Positions 22,864-35,251 of a stretch of 64,000 nt of DNA are shown piece by piece. Source of the DNA: Ectobius pallidus (lineage: Eukaryota > Arthropoda > Insecta > Blattodea > Ectobiidae); assembly GCA_964059195.1 (NCBI GenBank), contig CAXKWD010000015.1, positions 806,001 to 870,000 of the forward strand. The letters are read 5' to 3'. The position numbers and the translations under genes are program-made. How positions within the stretch are numbered: the stretch's first letter is position 1; the number at the start of each line of letters is the position of its first letter. Below the pieces are notes generated by a model, which saw only the letters and a program-made list of their open reading frames with translations, was not told the origin of the DNA and ran no database searches.

Positions 22864-25800
22864 ATGACATTGCTAGGCAACCGTTTCGTATTTGGAGATG
22901 GCATTGCTAAGCTACAGTTTCTTGTTCAAAATGTCAATGCTAAGCAACAGTCAGGTGTTTTAAAAACATCATTGCTAAGCAACAGTTTCCGGTTTAGACT
23001 GGCATCGCTAGGCAACACTTTTGTGATAGAAAGATCTAATTGTTAGGCAGCCAAATTGTCTTTAAAAGTTACATTGCTAGGAAAAGTTACGACTTTGAAA
23101 AATGCATTGAAAGGTAAAGGATTTTTGGCAGAAATTGACATTGCTACGCAACAGTATCTTTTTTAAAAGCTTTTAATAGGTAGCAATATTATGATTAAAA
23201 ATGACATTGCTAAGCAACAGATCTTTTTGATGACATTGCTAGGCAACAGTTTCCGGTTTAGACTGGCATGGCTAGGCAAAACTTTCGTGATAGAAAAATT
23301 ACATTGTTAGGCAGCCAAATAGTATTTAAAAATTACATTGCTAGGAAAAAGTTTCGTCTTTGAATAATGCATTGAAATGTAAAAGTTTGGTGTCTGAAAT
23401 TTACATAGCTACGCAACAGTATATATTTTAAAAGTTTATAATAGGTAGCAATATTGTGTTTATAAATGACATTGCTAAGAAAAGTTATTTTATATGACAT
23501 TGCTAGGCAACAGTTTCCGGTTTAAAATGGCATTGCTAGGCAACACTTTCGTGTTAAAACTCATTGCTAGGCAACAGTATTCTTTCTATTCAAGCAAAAT
23601 GTACAACCCATGTTTTGCCATTAGCATTTCACCGATATTTTCATTGTATGTATTCATCATTGAGGGATTAAAAACTATTCCTTATAGATGACATTCCTAG
23701 GCAACAGTTTCGTATTTGGAGATGGCATTGCTAAGCTACAGTTTCTTGTTCAAAATGTCAATGCTAAGCAACAGTCAGGTGTTTTAAAAACTTCATTGCT
23801 AAGCAACAGTTTCCGGTTTAGACTGGCATCGCTAGGCAACACTTTTGTGATAGAAAAATTTAATTGTTGGCAGCCAAATTGTCTTTAAAAGTTACATTGC
23901 TAGGAAAAGTTACGACTTTGAAAAATGCATTGAAAGGTAAAGGTTTTTTGACCGAAATTGACATTGCTACGCAACAGTATCTTTTTTTAAAAGCTTTTAA
24001 TAGGTAGCAATATTATGTTTAAGAATGACATTGCTAAGCAACAGATCTTTTTGATGACTTTGCTAGGCAACAGTTTCCGGTTTAGACTGGCATGGCTAGG
24101 CAAAACTTTCGTGATAGAAAAATTACATTGTTAGGCAGCCAAATTGTATTTAAAAGTTACATTGCTAGGAAAAGTTACGACTTTGAAAAATGCATTGAAA
24201 TGTAAAAGTTTTGTGTCTGAAATTGACATTGCTACGCAACAGTATATTTTTTTAAAAGTTTATATTAGGTAGCAATATTGTGTTTAAAAATGACATTGCT
24301 AAGCAACAGTTCTTTTTGACGACATTGCTAGGCAACAGTTCCCGGTTTAAAATGGCATTGCCAGGCAACACTTTCGTGTTTTAAAACTCATTGCTAGGCA
24401 ACAGTATTCTTTCTATTCAAGCAAAATTTACAACCCATGTTTTGCCATTAGCATTTCACCGATATTTTCATTGTATGTATTGATCATTGAGGGATTAAAA
24501 ACTATTCCTTATAGATGACATTGCTAGGCAACAGTTTCGTATTTGGAGATGGCATTGCTAAGCTACAGTTCCTTGTTCAAAATGTCAATGCTAAGCAACA
24601 GTCAGGTGTTTTAAAAACTTCATTGCTAAGCAACAGTTTCCGGTTTAGACTGGCATCGCTAGGCAACACTTTTGTGATAGAAAAATCTAATTGTTAGGCA
24701 GCCAAATTGTCTTTAAAAGTTACATTGCTAGGAAAAGTTACGACTTTGAAAAATGCATTGAAAGGTAAAGGATTTTTGGCAGAAATTGACATTGCTACGC
24801 AACAGTATCTGTTTTTAAAAGCTTTTAATAGGTAGCAATATTATGTTTAAAAATGACATTGCTAAGCAACAGATCTTTTTGATGACATTGCTAGGCAACA
24901 GTTTCCGGTTTAGACTGGCATGGCTAGGCAAAACTTTCGTGATAGAAAAATTACATTGTTAGGCAGCCAAATTGTATTTAAAAATTACATTGCTAGGAAA
25001 AAGTTTCACTTTGAAAAATGCATTGAAATGTAAAAGTTTTGTGTCTGAAATTGACATTGCTACGCAACAGTATATATTTTTAAAAGTTTATAATATGTAG
25101 CAATATTGTGTTTATAAATGACATTGCTAAGAAAAGTTATTTTTTATGACATTGCTAGGCAACAGTTTCCGGTTTAAAATGGCATTGCTAGGCAACACTT
25201 TCGTGTTAAAACTCATTGCTAGGCAACAGTATTCTTTCTATTCAAGCAAAATTTACAACCCATGTTTTGCCATTAGCATTTCACCGATATTTTCATTGTA
25301 TGTATTGATCATTGAGGGATTAAAAACTATTCCTTATAGATGACATTCCTAGGCAACAGTTTCGTATTTGGAGATGGCATTACTAAGCTACAGTTTCTTG
25401 TTCAAAATGTCAATGCTAAGCAACAGTCAGGTGTTTTAAAAACTTCATTGCTAAGCAACAGTTTCCGGTTTAGACTGGCATCGCTAGGCAACACTTTTGT
25501 GATAGAAAAATTTAAATGTTGGCAGCCAAATTGTCTTTAAAAGTTACATTGCTAGGAAAACTTACGACTTTGAAAAATGCATTGAAAGGTAAAGGTTTTT
25601 TGTCCGAAATTGACATTGCTACGCAACAGTATCTTTTTTTAAAAGCTTTTAATAGGTAGCAATATTATGTTTAAGAATGACATTGCTAAGCAACAGATCT
25701 TTTTGATGACCTTGCTAGGCAACAGTTTCCGGTTTAGACTGGCATGGCTAGGCAAAACTTTCGTGATAGAAAAATTACATTGTTAGGCAGACAAATAGTA

Positions 25801-27815
25801 TTTAAAAATTACATTGCTAGGAGAAAGTTTCGTCTTCGAATAATGCATTGAAATGTAAAAGTTTGGTGTCTGAAATTGACATTGCTACGCAACAGGATAT
25901 ATTTTAAAAGTTTATAATAGGTAGCAATATTGTGTTTATAAATGACATTGCTAAGAAAAGTTATTTTTTATGACATTGCTAGGCAACAGTTTCCGGTTTA
26001 AAATGGCATTGCTAGGCAACACTTTCGTGTTAAAACTCATTGCTAGGCAACAGTATTCTTTCTATTCAAGCAAAATTTACAACCCATGTTTTGCCATTAG
26101 CATTTCACCGATATTTTCATTGTATGTATTGATCATGGAGGCATTAAAAACTATTCCTTATAGATGACATTGCTAGGCAACCGTTTCGTATTTGGAGATG
26201 GCATTGCTAAGCTACAGTTTCTTGTTCAAAATGTCAATGCTAAGCAACAGTCAGGTGTTTTAAAAACTTCATTGCTAAGCAACAGTTTCCGGTTTAGACT
26301 GGCATCGCTAGGCAACACTTTTGTGATAGAAAAAATTTAATTGTTGGCAGCCAAATTGTCTTTAAAAGTTACATTGCTAGGAAAAGTTACGACTTTGAAA
26401 AATGCATTGAAAGGTAAAGGTTTTTTGTCCGAAATTGACATTGCTACGCAACAGTATCTTTTTTTAAAAGCTTTTAATAGGTAGCAATATTATGTTTAAG
26501 AATGACATTGCTAAGCAACAGATCTTTTTGATGACTTTGCTAGACAACAGTTTCCGGTTTAGACTGGCATGGCTAGGCAAAACTTTCGTGATAGAAAAAT
26601 TACATTGTTAGGCAGCCAAATTGTATTTAAAAATTACATTGCTAGGAAAAAGTTTCACTTTGAAAAATTCATTGAAATGTAAAAGTTTTGTGTCTGAAAT
26701 TGACATTGCTACGCAACAGTATATTTTTTTAAAAGTTTATAATAGGTAGCAATATTGTGTTTAAAAATGACATTGCTAAGCAACAGTTCTTTTTGACGAC
26801 ATTGCTAGGCAACAGTTCCCGGTTTAAAATGGCATTGCTAGGCAACACTTTCGTGTTTTAAAACTCATTGCTAGGCAACAGTATTCTTTCTGTTCAAGCA
26901 AAATTTACAACCCATGTTTTGCCATTAGCATTTCACCGATATTTTCATTGTATGTATTGATCATTGAGGGATTAAAAACTATTCCTTATAGATGACATTC
27001 CTAGGCAACAGTTTCGTATTTGGAGATGGCATTACTAAGCTACAGTTTCTTGTTCAAAATGTCAATGCTAAGCAACAGTCAGGTGTTTTAAAAACTTCAT
27101 TGCTAAGCAACAGTTTCCGGTTTAGACTGGCATCGCTAGGCAACACTTTTGTGATAGAAAAATTTAAATGTTGGCAGCCAAATTGTCTTTAAAAGTTACA
27201 TTGCTAGGAAAACTTACGACTTTGAAAAATGCATTGAAAGGTAAAGGTTTTTTGTCCGAAATTGACATTGCTACGCAACAGTATCTTTTTTTAAAAGCTT
27301 TTAATAGGTAGCAATATTATGTTTAAGAATGACATTGCTAAGCAACAGATCTTTTTGATGACCTTGCTAGGCAACAGTTTCCGGTTTAGACTGGCATGGC
27401 TAGGCAAAACTTTCGTGATAGAAAAATTACATTGTTAGGCAGACAAATAGTATTTAAAAATTACATTGCTAGGAAAAAGTTTCGTCTTCGAATAATGCAT
27501 TGAAATGTAAAAGTTTGGTGTCTGAAATTGACATTGCTACGCAACAGGATATATTTTAAAAGTTTATAATAGGTAGCAATATTGTGTTTATAAATGACAT
27601 TGCTAAGAAAAGTTATTTTTTATGACATTGCTAGGCAACAGTTTCCGGTTTAAAATGGCATTGCTAGGCAACACTTTCGTGTTAAAACTCATTGCTAGGC
27701 AACAGTATTCTTTCTATTCAAGCAAAATTTACAACCCATGTTTTGCCATTAGCATTTCACCGATATTTTCATTGTATGTATTGATCATGGAGGCATTAAA
27801 AACTATTCCTTATAG
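22864..27815 (+). repeat. 6-mer HOR, second tandem copy, opened by a chimeric monomer
   Basis: Anchors 22864, 23688, 24515, 25340, 26164 and 26992. The first monomer begins like the GGCAACCG class (as 9649) and ends like the GAAAGATCT class (as 4697 and 17,912). The switch lies between 22,883 (last GGCAACCG mark) and 22,967 (before the AAAACATCATT mark). One difference from the preceding copy is CTAGGAGAAAG near 25,820. The copy is followed by 27,816, which resumes the order of copy 1 at 9649. Confidence 0.85.
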
Positions 27816-30800
27816 ATGACATTGCTAGGCAACCGTTTCGTATTTGGAGATGGCATTGCTAAGCTACAGTTTCTTGTTCAAAATGTCAATGCTAAGCAAC
27901 AGTCAGGTGTTTTAAAAACTTCATTGCTAAGCAACAGTTTCCGGTTTAGACTGGCATCGCTAGGCAACACTTTTGTGATAGAAAAAATTTAATTGTTGGC
28001 AGCCAAATTGTCTTTAAAAGTTACATTGCTAGGAAAAGTTACGACTTTGAAAAATGCATTGAAAGGTAAAGGTTTTTTGTCCGAAATTGACATTGCTACG
28101 CAACAGTATCTTTTTTTAAAAGCTTTTAATAGGTAGCAATATTATGTTTAAGAATGACATTGCTAAGCAACAGATCTTTTTGATGACTTTGCTAGACAAC
28201 AGTTTCCGGTTTAGACTGGCATGGCTAGGCAAAACTTTCGTGATAGAAAAATTACATTGTTAGGCAGCCAAATTGTATTTAAAAATTACATTGCTAGGAA
28301 AAAGTTTCACTTTGAAAAATGCATTGAAATGTAAAAGTTTTGTGTCTGAAATTGACATTGCTACGCAACAGTATATTTTTTTAAAAGTTTATAATAGGTA
28401 GCAATATTGTGTTTAAAAATGACATTGCTAAGCAACAGTTCTTTTTGACGACATTGCTAGGCAACAGTTCCCGGTTTAAAATGGCATTGCTAGGCAACAC
28501 TTTCGTGTTTTAAAACTCATTGCTAGGCAACAGTATTCTTTCTGTTCAAGCAAAATTTACAACCCATGTTTTGCCATTAGCATTTCACCGATATTTTCAG
28601 TGTATGTATTGATCATTGAGGGATTAAAAACTATTCCTTATAGATGACATTGCTAGGCAACAGTTTCGTATTTGGAGATGGCATTGCTAAGCTACAGTTT
28701 CTTGTTCAAGATGTCAATGCTAAGCAACAGTCAGGTGTTTTAAAAACATCATTGCTAAGCAACAGTTTCCGGTTTAGACTGGCATCGCTAGGCAACACTT
28801 TTGTGATAGAAAAATCTAATTGTTAGGCAGCCAAATTGTCTTTAAAAGTTACATTGCTAGGAAAAGTTACGACTTTGAAAAATGCATTGAAAGGTAAAGG
28901 ATTTTTGGCAGAAATTGACATTGCTACGCAACAGTATCTTTTTTTAAAAGCTTTTAATAGGTAGCAATATTATGATTAAAAATGACATTGCTAAGCAACA
29001 GATCTTTTTGATGACATTGCTAGGCAACAGTTTCCGGTTTAGACTGGCATGGCTAGGCAAAACTTTCGTGATAGAAAAATTACATTGTTAGGCAGCCAAA
29101 TAGTATTTAAAAATTACATTGCTAGGAAAAAGTTTCGTCTTTGAATAATGCATTGAAATGTAAAAGTTTGGTGTCTGAAATTGACATAGCTACGCAACAG
29201 TATATATTTTAAAAGTTTATAATAGGTAGCAATATTGTGTTTATAAATGACATTGCTAAGAAAAGTTATTTTTTATGACATTGCTAGGCAACAGTTTCCG
29301 GTTTAAAATGGCATTGCTAGGCAACACTTTCGTGTTAAAACTCATTGCTAGGCAACAGTATTCTTTCTATTCAAGCAAAATTTACAACCCATGTTTTGCC
29401 ATTAGCATTTCACCGATATTTTCATTGTATGTATTGATCATTGAGGGATTAAAAACTATTCCTTATAGATGACATTCCTAGGCAACAGTTTCGTATTTGG
29501 AGATGGCATTGCTAAGCTACAGTTCCTTGTTCAAAATGTCAATGCTAAGCAACAGTCAGGTGTTTTAAAAACTTCATTGCTAAGCAACAGTTTCCGGTTT
29601 AGACTGGCATCGCTAGGCAACACTTTTGTGATAGAAAAATTTAATTGTTGGCAGCCAAATTGTCTTTAAAAGTTACATTGCTAGGAAAAGTTACGACTTT
29701 GAAAAATGCATTGAAAGGTAAAAGTTTTTTGTCCGAAATTGACATTGCTACGCAACAGTATGTTTTTTTAAAAGCTTTTAATAGGTAGCAATATTATGTT
29801 TAAGAATGACATTGCTAAGCAACAGATCTTTTTGATGACCTTGCTAGGCAACAGTTTCCGGTTTAGACTGGCATGGCTAGGCAAAACTTTCGTGATAGAA
29901 AAATTACATTGTTAGGCAGACAAATAGTATTTAAAAATTACATTGCTAGGAAAACGTTTCGTCTTCGAATAATGCACTGAAATGTAAACGTTTTGTGTCT
30001 GAAATTGACATAGCTACGCAACAGTATATATTTTAAAAGTTTATAATAGGTAGCAATATTGTGTTTATAAATGACATTGCTAAGAAAAGTTATTTTTTAT
30101 GACATTGCTAGGCAACAGTTTCCGGTTTAAAATGGCATTGCTAGGCAACACTTTCGTGTTTTAAAACTCATTGCTAGGCAACAGTATTCTTTCTGTTCAA
30201 GCAAAATTTACAACCCATGTTTTGCCATTAGCATTTCACCGATATTTTCATTGTATGTATTGATCATTGAGGGATTAAAAACTATTCCTTATAGATGACA
30301 TTGCTAGGCAACAGTTTCGTATTTGGAGATGGCATTGCTAAGCTACAGTTTCTTGTTCAAGATGTCAATGCTAAGCAACTGTCAGGTGTTTTAAAAACAT
30401 CATTGCTAAGCAACAGTTTCCGGTTTAGACTGGCATCGCTAGGCAACACTTTTGTGATAGAAAAATCTAATTGTTAGGCAGCCAAATTGTCTTTAAAAGT
30501 TACATTGCTAGGAAAAGTTACGACTTTGAAAAATGCATTGAAAGGTAAAGGTTTTGTGTCAGAAATTGACATATCTCCGCAACAGTATCTTTTTTTAAAA
30601 GCTTTTGATAGGTAGCAATATTATGATTAAAAATGATATTGCTAAGCAACAGATCTTTTTGATGACATTGCTAGGCAACAGTTTCCGGTTTAGACTGGCA
30701 TGGCTAGGCAAAACTTTCGTGATAGAAAAATTACATTGTTAGGCAGCCAAATAGTATTTAAAAATTACATTGCTAGGAAAAAGTTTCGTCTTTGAATAAT

Positions 30801-31947
30801 GCATTGAAATGTAAAAGTTTGGTGTCTGAAATTGACATTGCTACGCAACAGGATATATTTTAAAAGTTTATAATAGGTAGCAATATTGTGTTTATAAATG
30901 ACATTGCTAAGAAAAGTTATTTTTTATGACATTGCTAGGCAACAGTTTCCGGTTTAAAATGGCATTGCTAGGCAACACTTTCGTGTTAAAACTCATTGCT
31001 AGGCAACAGTATTCTTTCTATTCAAGCAAAATTTACAACCCATGTTTTGCCATTAGCATTTCACCGATATTTTCATTGTATGTATTGATCATGGAGGGAT
31101 TAAAAACTATTCCTTATAGATGACATTGCTAGGCAACAGTTTCGTATTTGGAGATGGCATTGCTAAGCTACAGTTTCTTTTTCAAAATGTCAATGCTAAG
31201 CAACAGTCAGGTGTTTTAAAAACTTCATTGCTAAGCAACGGTTTCCGGTTTAGACTGGCATCGCTAGGCAACACTTTTGTGATAGAAAAAATTTAATTGT
31301 TGGCAGCCAAATTGTCTTTAAAAGTTACATTGCTAGGAAAAGTTACGACTTTGAAAAATGCATTGAAAGGTAAAGGTTTTTTGTCCGAAATTGACATTGC
31401 TACGCAACAGTATCTTTTTTTAAAAGCTTTTAATAGGTAGCAATATTATGTTTAAGAATGACATTGCTAAGCAACAGATCTTTTTGATGACTTTGCTAGG
31501 CAACAGTTTCCGGTTTAGACTGGCATGGCTAGGCAAAACTTTCGTGATAGAAAAATTACATTGTTAGGCAGCCAAATTGTATTTAAAAATTACATTGCTA
31601 GGAAAAAGTTTCACTTTGAAAAATGCATTGAAATGTAAAAGTTTTGTGTCTGAAATTGACATTGCTACGCAACAGTATATTTTTTTAAAAGTTTATAATA
31701 GGTAGCAATATTGTGTTTAAAAATGACATTGCTAAGCAACAGTTCTTTTTGACGACATTGCTAGGCAACAGTTCCCGGTTTAAAATGGCATTGCTAGGCA
31801 ACACTTTCGTGTTTTAAAACTCATTGCTAGGCAACAGTATTCTTTCTGTTCAAGCAAAATTTACAACCCATGTTTTGCCATTAGCATTTCACCGATATTT
31901 TCAGTGTATGTATTGATCATTGAGGGATTAAAAACTATTCCTTATAG

Positions 31948-34900
31948 ATGACATTGCTAGGCAACAGTTTCGTATTTGGAGATGGCATTGCTAAGCTACA
32001 GTTTCTTGTTCAAGATGTCAATGCTAAGCAACAGTCAGGTGTTTTAAAAACATCATTGCTAAGCAACAGTTTCCGGTTTAGACTGGCATCGCTAGGCAAC
32101 ACTTTTGTGATAGAAAAATCTAATTGTTAGGCAGCCAAATTGTCTTTAAAAGTTACATTGCTAGGAAAAGTTACGACTTTGAAAAATGCATTGAAAGGTA
32201 AAGGTTTTGTGTCAGAAATTGACATATCTCCGCAACAGTATCTTTTTTTAAAAGCTTTTAATAGGTAGCAATATTATGATTAAAAATGACATTGCTAAGC
32301 AACAGATCTTTTTGATGACATTGCTAGGCAACAGTTTCCGGTTTAGACTGGCATGGCTAGGCAAAACTTTCGTGATAGAAAAATTACATTGTTAGGCAGC
32401 CAAATAGTATTTAAAAATTACATTGCTAGGAAAAAGTTTCGTCTTTGAATAATGCATTGAAATGTAAAAGTTTGGTGTCTGAAATTGACATAGCTACGCA
32501 ACAGTATATATTTTAAAAGTTTATAATAGGTAGCAATATTGTGTTTATAAATGACATTGCTAAGAAAAGTTATTTTATATGACATTGCTAGGCAACAGTT
32601 TCCGGTTTAAAATGGCATTGCTAGGCAACACTTTCGTGTTAAAACTCATTGCTAGGCAACAGTATTCTTTCTATTCAAGCAAAATGTACAACCCATGTTT
32701 TGCCATTAGCATTTCACCGATATTTTCATTGTATGTATTGATCATTGAGGGATTAAAAACTATTCCTTATAGATGACATTCCTAGGCAACAGTTTCGTAT
32801 TTGGAGATGGCATTGCTAAGCTACAGTTTCTTGTTCAAAATGTCAATGCTAAGCAACAGTCAGGTGTTTTAAAAACTTCATTGCTAAGCAACAGTTTCCG
32901 GTTTAGACTGGCATCGCTAGGCAACACTTTTGTGATAGAAAAATTTAATTGTTGGCAGCCAAATTGTCTTTAAAAGTTACATTGCTAGGAAAAGTTACGA
33001 CTTTGAAAAATGCATTGAAAGGTAAAGGTTTCTTGACCGAAATTGACATTGCTACGCAACAGTATCTTTTTTTAAAAGCTTTTAATAGGTAGCAATATTA
33101 TGTTTAAGAATGACATTGCTAAGCAACAGATCTTTTTGATGACTTTGCTAGGCAACAGTTTCCGGTTTAGACTGGCATGGCTAGGCAAAACTTTCGTGAT
33201 AGAAAAATTACATTGTTAGGCAGCCAAATTGTATTTAAAAATTACATTGCTAGGAAAAAGTTTCACTTTGAAAAATGCATTGAAATGTAAAAGTTTTGTG
33301 TCTGAAATTGACATTGCTACGCAACAGTATATTTTTTTAAAAGTTTATAATAGGTAGCAATATTGTGTTTAAAAATGACATTGCTAAGCAACAGTTCTTT
33401 TTGACGACATTGCTAGGCAACAGTTCCCGGTTTAAAATGGCATTGCTAGGCAACACTTTCGTGTTTTAAAACTCATTGCTAGGCAACAGTATTCTTTCTG
33501 TTCAAGCAAAATTTACAACCCATGTTTTGCCATTAGCATTTCACCGATATTTTCAGTGTATGTATTGATCATTGAGGGATTAAAAACTATTCCTTATAGA
33601 TGACATTGCTAGGCAACAGTTTCGTATTTGGAGATGGCATTGCTAAGCTACAGTTTCTTGTTCAAGATGTCAATGCTAAGCAACAGTCAGGTGTTTTAAA
33701 AACATCATTGCTAAGCAACAGTTTCCGGTTTAGACTGGCATCGCTAGGCAACACTTTTGTGATAGAAAAATCTAATTGTTAGGCAGCCAAATTGTCTTTA
33801 AAAGTTACATTGCTAGGAAAAGTTACGACTTTGAAAAATGCATTGAAAGGTAAAGGTTTTGTGTCAGAAATTGACATATCTCCGCAACAGTATCTTTTTT
33901 TAAAAGCTTTTAATAGGTAGCAATATTATGATTAAAAATGACATTGCTAAGCAACAGATCTTTTTGATGACATTGCTAGGCAACAGTTTCCGGTTTAGAC
34001 TGGCATGGCTAGGCAAAACTTTCGTGATAGAAAAATTACATTGTTAGGCAGCCAAATAGTATTTAAAAATTACATTGCTAGGAAAAAGTTTCGTCTTTGA
34101 ATAATGCATTGAAATGTAAAAGTTTGGTGTCTGAAATTGACATAGCTACGCAACAGTATATATTTTAAAAGTTTATAATAGGTAGCAATATTGTGTTTAT
34201 AAATGACATTGCTAAGAAAAGTTATTTTATATGACATTGCTAGGCAACAGTTTCCGGTTTAAAATGGCATTGCTAGGCAACACTTTCGTGTTAAAACTCA
34301 TTGCTAGGCAACAGTATTCTTTCTATTCAAGCAAAATGTACAACCCATGTTTTGCCATTAGCATTTCACCGATATTTTCATTGTATGTATTGATCATTGA
34401 GGGATTAAAAACTATTCCTTATAGATGACATTCCTAGGCAACAGTTTCGTATTTGGAGATGGCATTGCTAAGCTACAGTTTCTTGTTCAAAATGTCAATG
34501 CTAAGCAACAGTCAGGTGTTTTAAAAACTTCATTGCTAAGCAACAGTTTCCGGTTTAGACTGGCATCGCTAGGCAACACTTTTGTGATAGAAAAATTTAA
34601 TTGTTGGCAGCCAAATTGTCTTTAAAAGTTACATTGCTAGGAAAAGTTACGACTTTGAAAAATGCATTGAAAGGTAAAGGTTTCTTGACCGAAATTGACA
34701 TTGCTACGCAACAGTATCTTTTTTTAAAAGCTTTTAATAGGTAGCAATATTATGTTTAAGAATGACATTGCTAAGCAACAGATCTTTTTGATGACTTTGC
34801 TAGGCAACAGTTTCCGGTTTAGACTGGCATGGCTAGGCAAAACTTTCGTGATAGAAAAATTACATTGTTAGGCAGCCAAATTGTATTTAAAAGTTACATT

Positions 34901-35251
34901 GCTAGGAAAAGTTACGACTTTGAAAAATGCATTGAAATGTAAAAGTTTTGTGTCTGAAATTGACATTGCTACGCAACAGTATATTTTTTTTAAAGTTTAT
35001 ATTAGGTAGCAATATTGTGTTTAAAAATGACATTGCTAAGCAACAGTTCTTTTTGACGACATTGCTAGGCAACAGTTCCCGGTTTAAAATGGCATTGCCA
35101 GGCAACACTTTCGTGTTTTAAAACTCATTGCTAGGCAACAGTATTCTTTCTATTCAAGCAAAATTTACAACCCATGTTTTGCCATTAGCATTTCACCGAT
35201 ATTTTCATTGTATGTATTGATCATTGAGGGATTAAAAACTATTCCTTATAG
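31948..35251 (+). repeat. Local dimer present twice (1652-bp period)
   Basis: Monomers 31948 plus 32773 and 33600 plus 34425 are near copies: each pair is a beta monomer with TTCAAGATGTC followed by an alpha monomer with CATTCCTAGG, and both continue into GGTTTCTTGACCG (33,027 and 34,679), a variant of GGTTTTTTGACCG. The second pair lies beyond the end of super-repeat copy 2 and has no counterpart after 14,606. Confidence 0.75.

Larger units (their letters stand above)
14866..33032 (+). repeat. Super-repeat copy 2 (22 monomers, edited version of copy 1)
   Basis: Anchors: 15430, 16258, 17085, 17912, 18736, 19563, 20388, 21212, 22040, 22864, 23688, 24515, 25340, 26164, 26992, 27816, 28644, 29469, 30295, 31120, 31948, 32773. 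Offset to copy 1 is 14,865 at the start, 14,040 for 16,258-17,085, 13,215 for 17,912-22,040 and 18,167 from 26,992 to the end. The jumps are -825, -825 and +4952, matching loss of two single monomers and gain of one 6-mer. 14,865 - 825 - 825 + 4952 = 18,167, exactly the copy length. Rare marks are shared across the offsets, for example GCAACTGTCAGG at 12,210 and 30,377. Confidence 0.85.
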
